Program-made: the position numbers and the translations under genes | Notes under the pieces: model-generated | What the model saw: only the letters and a program-made list of their open reading frames with translations | The model's database searches: none | What the model was told of the DNA's origin: nothing | NCBI GenBank assembly: GCA_037043015.1 | Contig: CM073325.1 | Coordinates: forward strand, 8,287,001-8,351,000 | Reading direction: 5' to 3' | DNA: 64,000 nucleotides | Source: Bryum argenteum | Taxonomy: Eukaryota > Streptophyta > Bryopsida > Bryales > Bryaceae | In this document: positions 12,000-22,003 of the stretch, piece after piece | How the letters are laid out: every line of letters begins with the position of its first letter | Position numbering within the stretch: position 1 is the stretch's first letter

Positions 12000-12375
12000 A
12001 GCTTGTCGTGTATCGCGTGAGTTGACATGCGGGTTCCATGAGTCGGAGAAATATCAAATATAAGCAAGCAACTTCCGTCTACGAAACACTATGACACAAT
12101 TGTTGCTCACCTAGAAGTCGTATTCAAAATGAGTGCTTGACGCAAACTCTTTCAAGACAAATCATGGGTACAATCATACCAAGTTTGCTGAAGACCGAAA
12201 GTAATATGCGTATCCTCATGGATAAATAGTACCATGTAGTCATTTGCATGATGATTAGAACGTTATTGCAGGTAATTGTCAAGCTTGGTAAATTTTTGGG
12301 TACTTGGACTCTCAAGCCCAAATCAGTGTCGCAATACTGGAAACCATTACAGTACGAAATGCATCATAATTATCT
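12000..12375 (+). repeat. Direct duplication, copy 2
   Basis: Second copy of 10210-10573, with small indels such as an extra 'gcaa' in 'aagcaagcaacttcc'. Confidence 0.75.
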
Positions 12376-12490
12376 AGAAAACACATTGCCTTAATTTAAA
12401 AATTTAAAGAAAAGAAAAACGTAATTTTGCACAATCAGGGTTTCATCACATTTTTTGGAACCCATTTCTTCCTCCCAATTTATTCACCAC

Positions 12491-12897
12491 CACTACTAGA
12501 AAGGGAGTTCCTTTTGATGTGGTCACGTCGCTAACTCGCTGAGTAAGGAGGAGGGGTGGAGACAGTAACTTTAAAAGCTACCTCTCCAATAAAAAAATTT
12601 CAAACCGAGCGGTGGCGGAGGGAGGGGGCACACGGAAAAGGTCACACGTGGACTAGTGCGTTTTCAACACTTTTTACCTCTCATGCTCGTGCTTCTTCAT
12701 GCTCTTTCGCATGTTTGCTTGTTCGCTCATACTTGTTCGCGTTTGTCATTGTTATCCAGAAATTGTTATTCGACGGTATCGTCATGAAAAAAGTAATATG
12801 CAGTTCTAGAGTGATAGAATTTCAAAAACCGAAACCGCTCATCCCCAAGTCCAAGCTTTGTTCACCACATCACAAAGCACCCCCATTTCTAGTAGTG
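12491..12897. mobile_element. CACTA-type miniature element, about 407 bp
   Basis: Begins CACTACTAGAAAGGG at 12491 and ends ATTTCTAGTAGTG at 12897. These inverted termini match the consensus ends of plant CACTA (En/Spm) elements. The 3-bp flanks are CAC and CAT, so the expected 3-bp duplication has one mismatch. The ORF inside (12556-12912) matches nothing I know. Confidence 0.65.
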
Positions 12898-13905
12898 CAT
12901 GATATAGTATGACTTCTAGCAGTGAATAGAAGATACTGTAAGTGTACAAAAGATAACAATGCTGAGAACATGTCAAGAAATTGAGTATTTTCGAAGGCAC
13001 ATGTAGTTAGATACCTTTTCGTGGTTGTGAAATAAAGCTTTCAAAGCCTTGGCTTACCAGAGTTTTGAACATTTCAGTGTCTTCTGATTTGGACTTTGCA
13101 TGTGGACACGATTCAGAAAAAATTGAGGAATTGGGTTTCGAAATGTATGTACAGATTTGTGAGTGGCCGGTCATTTTGAAGCGAAACAGCAATTTTGACG
13201 TGCGAAAAGCAACAACACTGTCTTGATTTTGTCACGCAAAATGATGCAAAATCGGAAACTTCAAATAAGCTTCACTCAGAGCACTCTTTGCTTTCTCGGA
13301 GACGATTTACTTCGATTCATCTTCAATTGAAACATCATAAGATTTGAAAGTATTGTGTGAGCTAGAGCCTTCAAATTGATACTCGAAACTTGATTCGTTG
13401 AACATTTACATCATTGCTGTAATTGATGATTTTGTTTCAAGAGGGAGAATCGTGTATTTATATATGAGTAACGTAACCCAATCTGTTGCGTTCGAGAATG
13501 AAATCCAACTTTATTGTTTCAAGGCGATTTTAGTACACAGATTCATGAAACTTCGAAAGTGTATAACTTAAAGTATGAAACCTCATTTCGTATGAAATCA
13601 TAAGTGATTGTGCTACTCAGTTTTGCCAAAATCTACGTGCATTATTGAGTAGTTTCTCTTCATTTGATCACTTTATACTCTCAAATCCACCACTTTTCTT
13701 TCTTTGCTCTATCCTCGTCAATCGCAGTTTTCTGTATCTCAACACGAGTAGAGAATAATTATATTTGATGAAGGTCTTGAAAGAATCCAATCCTGACAGA
13801 GCATGAATTCGATTGACTATCAATCTGTAATGGACCTTCACACAGTAAAGTTTTAGCCATAAAAAGAGTACAATGACCTCTACAATCTGAAACACATTCA
13901 CTATT
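12898..13905. other. Intergenic, no gene recognised
   Basis: Contains many short 'gaaac' and 'cttcgaa' motifs but no supported ORF or element. Confidence 0.5.
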
Positions 13906-14096
13906 AGAATTTGAACCCATCTGCTACGTTTGTGTTTTCTTAAAAACCACATTTGAGGAGTAGTTTAAACTACGTTTCAGCAGGTTTTTGTTGGAATGTA
14001 GCTTCTGAAACTACATTGTAGCAAAAACGTAGTTTAAGCTACTCCTCAAACATGACTTTCATGAAAACACAAATGTAGCAAATGGAGTCAAATTTT
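13906..14096. repeat. Foldback element, about 190 bp
   Basis: Two arms of roughly 70-75 bp in inverted orientation (about 13906-13980 and 14025-14096). The left arm reads 'ctgctacgtttgtgttttct'...'gaggagtagtttaaactacg'; the right arm is its reverse complement with scattered mismatches. A poly(T) run follows at 14092-14109. Transcribed, it would form a miRNA-precursor-like hairpin. No target duplication identified. Confidence 0.75.
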
Positions 14097-14384
14097 TTTT
14101 TTTTTTTTTAAAGTAACTGTTTGACATGGAATGTGCACACCACATTCATGAGGAGAGTCAGTTTCTACACTTCGGAGAGAGGTGAGGAACGATTGAAGAA
14201 TGTCTAAAAGGGATCAAATATGCATAGAAAAAAGTCCGTCTGGTCGATGATTTTATCGATCAACTCCTCGAATGCCACTTCCTCGGTGAGTGCAAATATG
14301 AAATAAGCTGGTCGACGGAGAATAAGATAATTCAGCTGTCTATTAAGACTCGCTCTTTTGGTAAGGTTATGTTTTCTCTACAAA

Positions 14385-15175
14385 CATTTGTCTATAATGT
14401 CGACAACTTGGATGGATTGAAGGCAGCAACTTTGAGGAATCATAAGTTCTTCATTGGAGGTTTGTTTCGGATGAAATCACTTGAGTTGAGTTCCAAATCA
14501 AGTCTGATATTTGTGGTTAAAATTTCGGACCTGTTGACAGAAGTATGAATTTATAATGGTATGCGTTTTGGTGAAGGTAGCTCTTAGCTTTTGGGTTTTC
14601 AAACATGGGGCATGTAAGCCAGTTATGTAAAACCCTATTAGTTGTTCATTGATGTTCTCTTTGCAAAAGTTAGTACAATCCGAACAACTTTGCGGTTGAA
14701 AGATTTTTGTTTTAAATAGTTTAGGTATTGATTTTTTAGTGATGCTACTGTCTTGAAAAGATACCTAGAAAGAATATACAGTATTTGAAGAGAAGTTTCT
14801 CGTTCATTCCCTGTTGGATTTTAATTTTGTTTGTTAGGTTGGATTCGACTTTGGATCTTGTTTTTGTAGTAGAAACTTGAAATACATCGAAGAAGTTGTG
14901 GCATTCATTTTGTGCAACAGGCCAACTTTTGGACATTTTTTCATTTGGTAGTTTTTAAGTTGATTTCACCCTTGCAAAGCCATTAATTTCAAAGAGAGAT
15001 TCTCCTTATGGTTTGTTTGGTTTATAGGTGTTATTGAGATGAAGGTAAAAGTCTTTTTAGTTGGTGTTTTTTTTTATCACATTGCGTCTATTGGTAGCAT
15101 TTTTACTTCAAAGTGAAAATGTTGAGATTTTGTTATGTTTCTTTGGATATCAATACGTTATGATCTCCCAACCTA
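14385..15175 (+). repeat. Diverged copy of the ~980-bp TTAA element family, termini lost
   Basis: Aligns by eye with 36490-37290: 'gattgaaggcagcaactttg', 'gatgaaatcacttgagttga', 'ttccaaatcaagtctg', 'aaaatgttgagattttgtta'. Neither TTAA terminus is visible and similarity stops after 'tttatgactcaa'. Confidence 0.6.
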
Positions 15176-15990
15176 TGGGGCTTTATGACTCAACCTCCGG
15201 AGTAGGAATGAATTCCGGTATGGTATTGTACGGAGTAGGAATGATACTCGGTAAGGTATTGTGCAACCCGCGGAAGATTACAAGAGGACCATCGCTTGGG
15301 GTAACTCCGGCGATATCACTGATAGTTAGAAACTCGGATGAGTAGTCATGGTTTACTCTAGATTAGTATCGTAGTAGTAGAAGATGTTTTGAATTGTCCG
15401 GATCAAGGAGATAGTACGGACTATCCATATTAGGGAGATATCTCGGATTTTCTGGATCACACAAAATGCGGATTTGAGAAAAACCATGATGGTTTTGGAT
15501 ATTTCTCAAGAGAACGCATTTTTTCTCGGGTCTTTTTTAGATGTACTTGCTTTCATGCCAGGAATCGAGGTTTGTGTTGTTTGCATTTCCAAGATTTGAG
15601 TATGTCTTTAGGTTTATGTTTCAATCTGTCTCTTGTTGTGGGGGATAGTATGCTTTGTCTGTGATTGGACTTAGTAGGTAGAACAAGGTGCAACTGTAGC
15701 TTAAGAAGTCCGGCTTGCAGCACATCTGAAGAGAGGAGTTCGCCAAGATCCAAGATCTAAACTGACTACTGAAGAGAGAGTACTCTTCTGGCTTGGAACC
15801 ACGGGGGCAGGTAGACCGGATTGGTTCCAAATCTTTGATAGCTAACTCTCTGCTATCAGGGATAGAAATAGAAAAAGTGACAAATATCATAATTTATTTT
15901 GATGTTATTAAAAGCATAATTAAAGCTGACACTTTGTGTCATTACAGTCAAGTCATTACAACTGTCACTTTCAGTGCCATTTTCTACTAG
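15176..15990. other. Insertion between two family copies; possible CACTA-type end
   Basis: Separates two copies of the same repeat. Its right margin 'ttttctactagtg' (15974-15986) looks like a CACTA-type terminus. I could not find a partner CACTA start at the left, so this is unproven. Confidence 0.35.
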
Positions 15991-16905
15991 TGGGTATGCG
16001 TTTTGGTGAAGGCAACTCTTAGCTTCTTGGTTTTCAAACGTGGGGTATGCTTTTACCAATGTAAGCCAATTATGTGAAATTCTATTTAGTTGTTCATTAT
16101 AGTATTTTTTTGCAAAAGCTAGTATAATCCAAACAAATTTGCGGTTAGAAGTTTGAATAGTTTAGGTATTGATTTTGCAACGAAGCTACTATCTTGAAAG
16201 AGAATCGAGAAGATATACAAGGTTTTTAAGGAGAAGTTGCTCATTCACCGTCCAATTTTGCTTTCAAAGTGAATGATAGATTTACTTCATTGCAAATTGA
16301 ATGGATAAATTAAATTTACCATCCAAATTTATCCTCAATTTACCATTCAATAAATTTATCATTCACTTTTGCTTGCTAGGTTGGATTCTAATCTGGAATC
16401 TTGTTTTTGTAGTAGAGGCCTTAAATCCATCTAAGATGTGAGGACTTTGTAGCATTAATTTTCTGCAGCATGCCTCATTTTGGACATTTTTCATTTGATG
16501 ATTTTTAGGTTTATTTCAGCATTGCAAGGCCATTATTTGCTGAGAGAAATTTTCCTTATGGTCTTTTTGGTTCAAAGGTGTTATCGAGATGAAGGTAAAC
16601 TTCGTTTTAGATGGTGTTTTGTTTTTATCGCAATGAGTCTATAGGTACCATTTTCACTCCAAAGTGAAAATGTTGAGGTTTTGTTATGTTTTTTGGATAC
16701 TAATACTTTTTGATCTCCTTGCCTATGAGGCTTTATGACTTAAAATTGGACTCGCATAATGTGCAATATGTTTACCACAAGATCAAACAGATGAAATCTT
16801 GTGGTAATATGAAGTTTGTGGTAATATGAAGTCTGTTGATCATATGAAGTTTGTAGTAATATAAAGTTTGTTGCAAAGTCATGGTTCTTCTTCAACATGA
16901 ATTGG
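15991..16905 (+). repeat. Second diverged copy of the ~980-bp TTAA element family
   Basis: Matches 14560-15175 and 36655-37350: 'tatgcgttttggtgaaggca', 'aggtattgattttgcaa', 'aaaatgttgaggttttgtta', 'tttatgacttaaaattggac'. Towards the right end an 18-19-bp unit 'gtggtaatatgaagtttg' repeats about four times (16800-16875). Confidence 0.55.
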
Positions 16906-17681
16906 GTTTCAGAATAAACAAGAACACAATCCATGCTACTAAGCTGTAAATTCCATAATGGAGTTTAATCTCACAAGATTTAATGCCTGCAGAGGCGCTC
17001 GCTTGAAAAGTACAATAAACTTTGCACTTGAAGCCACACCTCTTGAACAAATGTGGCTAAGCTTATATTGAGATGTATTACGGCACATCAATCCTAAGCG
17101 AAATCACAAACTCCTCAACAAAGTTTTACTTCAAAACATCATGAGATAAAACACTTAACACTCGAAAATGGTGTAAATCTAATGTCACATGACGAATATA
17201 AAATATACTACAACACACCAACATTAGTAATGAAAGAAGCCCTTAACATAGCTCAACAACTCTTTTGCTATCCAACATTTAACCAGCAATGTGAAAATCC
17301 ATGCAAGGAACACCATGCATCAAGAATTCTAAAAAATGAATATAGAACACATGAGCATCTTATTCTGACCAACCTGGGAACAACCCTATACACCCACCAA
17401 CACCACCACATCCCCCTTATTTGAAACCCCAAATAAAATCACCAATAACCCAACTACATTCTCCATACATTCAATATTAGACCACCAAAAAATCAAAACA
17501 AGACAAATACAAACTTTCAAAAACATACAACACCTACCTATGCCTACGGAAACTACCAAATGATACCACATATAATAAATGGATACCACAAAATAACATG
17601 TTATCTCTAAATATACCAATAACCATATAACACAACACCTCATTGCTTACTTAATATTACACCACAAAACATAATACATAT

Positions 17682-17998
17682 TAGAGAAATCCGCTAAGTT
17701 GTCTCCAGTTTGGACCCTAGTTGGATACGAGTCTGTTGTTTAGTGCCGAGTTTTTAGTTATCTGCTAAGTAGAATCGACTCAAGACCAACTAGGGACCTT
17801 ATGAACAAAAATTGTGCTCATTCGGTCTTCCGTGCATCACGTTGCAAACCAGGCACCAAGGTGAACTGGGGATCAAATTCAAAAAACCATCAAAATCATG
17901 CATTTTTGAGTTTAGTCCCCACTTTGATCTTAGATTAAAAATTTGGTGCCCAGTTCGACGTTTGGTCCCTAGTCCGTCGTACTTAGCAGATCTCTCTA
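17682..17998. mobile_element. TA-flanked miniature element, 317 bp
   Basis: Left end TA-GAGAAATCCGCTAAGT, right end ACTTAGCAGATCTCTC-TA: a 16-bp terminal inverted repeat with two mismatches between TA dinucleotides. Internal inverted motifs (ggaccctagttgg near 17712, ccaactagggacc near 17788) repeat the theme. Compatible with a Tc1/mariner-type non-autonomous element. Its base composition differs from the A/C-rich host block. Confidence 0.6.
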
Positions 17999-18616
17999 CT
18001 ATAGAAACTTAGTAGATACCCATTTTACATAAGAACAATCCCGAGATACAAGACATATACTTCCAAAAATCCCTCTCCCCCTTATACATATCAGTGGAAA
18101 TGAATGTAACCCTTCAAAAGACATTAACACCAACCAAAACACCATATACAAATAAAGATAAAGTGGCACACATACCTTTATGAATTATGATGCGATGCAA
18201 CACAACAATATCTCATAAATGTACCTATAATAAGACTAAAATGGCTATGGAACCGATACTTTAAAGGAAAATATCTACCACTCGGATTGGCACCTCCCAC
18301 GGAACCATTTGAAACATAAATTATATAGCTATACCAAATATACAAATATAAAATTCAAGAAATCCACCCACTTACAATTGCACACTACTCTTTGCCAAAA
18401 TATTACTTGACCCAGATCATAACATTGTTTGATATAACACACACATACTTCTCCTCACCAATAATCTGCTCCACTCGTATAGATAAGTTTTACTCACCAT
18501 TCAAAAGGGATAAATCTTCAAAGCTAGGGGCAAGCAGTTTTTTTTATAGGGAAAGAAATAGACTATGCTCACCCACATTACAAATTGGATACCCCAAAAG
18601 CTGTACACCTCACTAT

Positions 18617-18990
18617 ACTTGCAGAACAAAAGAATTCAGCTAATATCACCATAATAACTACCTCCAATACCAACTGGTACCATAACCAAATACCACATAA
18701 AGGCCCCTATCTAGACACACATGTTGTTACATAAACACATGGAGATACTATAACATATGAAGAACCAACCAAACTCCCACTACAAGTCTAGTCAGGTGTA
18801 AAGCTAGACTTGCAGCACAAAAAAAATTCAGACAATATCACGATGATAACCACTCCCAACACCAACCGGTACCATAACCTAGTACCACATAAAGGCCCCT
18901 ATATAAACACACATGTTGTTACATACATACCCGCAAATACAATAACATATGAATAACATATGAATAACAAAGCCAAACTACAAAACTTAC
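18617..18990 (+). repeat. Tandem duplication, about 191-bp period
   Basis: Two adjacent copies start 'acttgcag' at 18617 and 18808. Both carry 'taccacataaaggcccctat' and 'acacacatgttgttacata', with perhaps 15% divergence by eye. Confidence 0.75.
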
Positions 18991-19097
18991 CTAATCACGA
19001 ATAGAACCTTCTGCTCTCCACATATTTTGTGTACATCATAAAAACACCACTAGTGTAGGAAATAATGCACAAATCACCGCCATATCTACAATTTTTA

Positions 19098-19735
19098 TTA
19101 ACCCCTAAAGATCCAAGAAAGCCGAAATGGCTTTTTGGGGTTTCCGCAGGAAAAAAAGTCAGCCAACTTTGACCATTATAATCTCAAAATCGGAAAAAAA
19201 TTAACGGTTCAAATTTGACATATGAGTATAGAGTCAAGTTCACTTCAAGATCCTACGGTTGGATCTTCTAATTAATGCTCAGATTGAGTTCTTTTGGGCC
19301 TGAAGTAGAAGAGGGTCCACGGTGTCGTTTTTCGACATTTTGGATGTAAGGCTCCGTCTTTGGTGCACAACCCCACTTTCATCCCATCGATTTTTCATCC
19401 GCCGTTCTTTTTGCTCAACTCCTCGGTGGTTTACTCTACTCCCTCCTTGGATAAATAGCAAAAACCTTGATCCTCAATTTGTGAGAGTGGGCGAAAGAGA
19501 TTTTTCATGAAAGTTTTGGTGGTGTGATCTTCACCCCTTCTTTGCATGGATCTTGAAATCCATACCTCCAAATGGCATGCAACTTAGAGGTCATACTAAT
19601 TGCCATGCTCCAAAGAAGATCCTACGGTTGGATTTTCCATTTTCATCTTTTATTTGTTTTTACGCAGTTTTGAAAAAATCAGCATTATTACCAACTGTTA
19701 GGAGCTTTACCCCCCCTTGGGCGTTTAGGGGTTAA
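19098..19735 (+). mobile_element. TTAA-family element, 638 bp, with extra internal segment
   Basis: TTAA-CCCCTAAAG at 19098, and TTTAGGGG-TTAA ending 19735. Left hairpin AAAGCC-GAAAT-GGCTTT (19118-19134). The first 215 bp parallel the 268-bp element at 4883. After 'cctgaagtagaaga' an additional ~370-bp segment intervenes, and this contains its own TGTCG-TTTTT-CGACA hairpin (19322-19336), like the one that opens the 36473 element. A second TTAA follows four Gs later (TTAAGGGGTTAA). Confidence 0.8.
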
Positions 19736-21400
19736 GGGGTTAAACTTCAAATACCTCACCTCTACATACAAACTGCCCCTAATACACAACCAAATACACA
19801 AGTCAACAAAAGTAAAGAATGAAACAAATTCATATATCCAACTAACAACTCAATCACAAACTACATTACACCATCAATTCCTAGCTTCATAAATGACATA
19901 CAACCTAAATTCTTACCACAATACTACTAGTGATGACTACCATAGTGATGACTCATTTCTCCCTCTACGAGATATGAGCACTTATTGGACTAATGAAATT
20001 GCAAAGTATGGAATATCTAATCAAGCCAAAAACATAGAATTAACTATAGGACTCCTAGGTTCACAAAACATATTTAAAGTTGAAACAATGGCAATATACA
20101 CAACCCTTGAAATGATTTCCTCTAGATACCCTAATGATCGTGCACACATTTTGACATATTGTTTGATGGTTTGTATAATATCTAAACACATCTCAAACAC
20201 TCCACCCAGCATAATAACCACCTATACAAAATCATTCTACAAGATATGATAACACTTCTCCAACAAAGAACATAACCTACATCACTATACAAAGTTCGAG
20301 CTCATGCAAATATACATGGCAACAAAAAAACTAGCGAACTAGCTAAACAAAGCTAAATAAGGTAGAGATGAAGATTACCACAATGCAACTAAACCACATG
20401 AATATGCACATTCCACACTATATTACTTTCAAACAAATAGGTGGCACTCTATGGATGAAACGCATGATAATACCTCTATAAGATTCCATGAAAAACATAT
20501 TAATAATACGACAAAATAACAATTTAATAGACATTGCAACAAACTTCTTCATTATAAATAGGCGGATAAGTAACAGTGACATAGATGATAAACTATCAAA
20601 TGAATTTTTACTAATAAAGAAGTATCATACTCCCAAAGAACATGCCTCCTCAAACTAAGACCTGGTGAATATACATGCAATGCTAGAAAACAACTAGATT
20701 GTTTGGTAGAGCACTATATCTATCAATCACATGTTCAATATGCAACTCTCAAGATCCAAACACATGGTTACATATAGTGTTGAAATGCAAGTAATACCAT
20801 ATACATGCGCTTGAAACAAAAAGACACAATGAAGCACTTTGGGAAATTGAAACTACTATTCTCATCAAAAAACTCGAGATGTTATACCCTCTTGAATGCA
20901 AGCACATATAACAACAAAAAAAACATACTAAAACTAGACCTATCATGCATTTAAGAATTGCCTGACCATTCAAACCCCTCTACATCTCCCGAAATGAATT
21001 TTGAAGTAAATTTTTTAGAGTTCACACATTGGAACGACAGATCCTAAGGAGACACAATTGAAAGAAAGATAGAAAAATACCAACCTCTCATTGACAATAT
21101 TATTAATAGAGGATGAATAGTTTAACTCTATATGGTAATTACAGCAAGTGTCAAAGCATCTACACACATCCCTTTTATGAAAATCATAAAAACCAAACTC
21201 AAATTCCAAAAAATTCATAAAAATACATTCAAAGAAATAAATACAATTGCTATACACCATGCTATGTCTATAATATTACACGAAAGAACAATACAAAGTA
21301 GAGAGCCACTTACTACCAACAGACATACAACTACCATACATTCAAATTTAAGATAAAAGTAAATTAATAAAAGATAGTGATATATAATCACCTTTGTTCA

Positions 21401-22003
21401 TAATAGTAACCTTGGTACAACATGAGGGCCGAGGCTATTGGAATTTCCAGCCTATACGCTCCGTAGGGCCAAAAGATTATTACTATGCTAAAACAAGTTC
21501 AACGGGCATGAAACTTGGACGACCGCTACAACATATCCATAATTCCTCCAAATAACGTGGTATGTCAACAATGTGACGGCCAACAAAATCAAGTATAGCC
21601 AAAGCAACCACTTTAGAGTCACCAGTTCTCGGTCTCTTCCAATGCAATGTCCACCTTGAGAGGATTTAGTAGTCCTATACCACTATTGTTATGTCGGTGG
21701 GCATATCATCAAGGGGTAGGTCGAACGTACACTTTATTCATGCCAATCCCTAGGGGTCAGGTGTTATTTTTCTTCCAATATGGCAAGACCCCAAGGTGCC
21801 AAAGATTCCCCATAGCAACTTCAATTTTTTTATTCCATTGTTCATAAATTCTATGAGAAAATACTTAAAGCATCTTAGGAGGAGATTTAATGATTTTTTT
21901 TTTCTTTTAAAACAATTAATGTAATGCAACTTCTTTTGTTTTCCTTAACCCTTCAAATAGGGAATGGAGAGTAGGAACTATAATTTCAAACATTGAAAGA
22001 AAA
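21401..22003. other. Intergenic before the LINE
   Basis: No gene seen. A TTAA-CCCTTCAAATAGGG string at 21955 resembles a family end, but no partner was found. Confidence 0.5.

Larger units (their letters stand above)
16960..21400. other. Strand-asymmetric A/C-rich intergenic block
   Basis: Over about 4.4 kb the plus strand is visibly rich in A and C and poor in G, with strings such as 'caccaacaccaccacatccc'. The minus strand is correspondingly T/G-rich. Two inserted elements (17682-17998 and 19098-19735) do not share the bias. Long minus-strand frames here translate to Cys/Val/Leu/Tyr-rich strings, as expected from composition, so I do not call genes. Confidence 0.6.

Noticed and set aside
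17386-17643. Cys/Val-rich minus-strand ORF as a membrane protein
   Set aside because: Composition follows the A/C-rich strand bias of the region; there is no motif and no codon structure.
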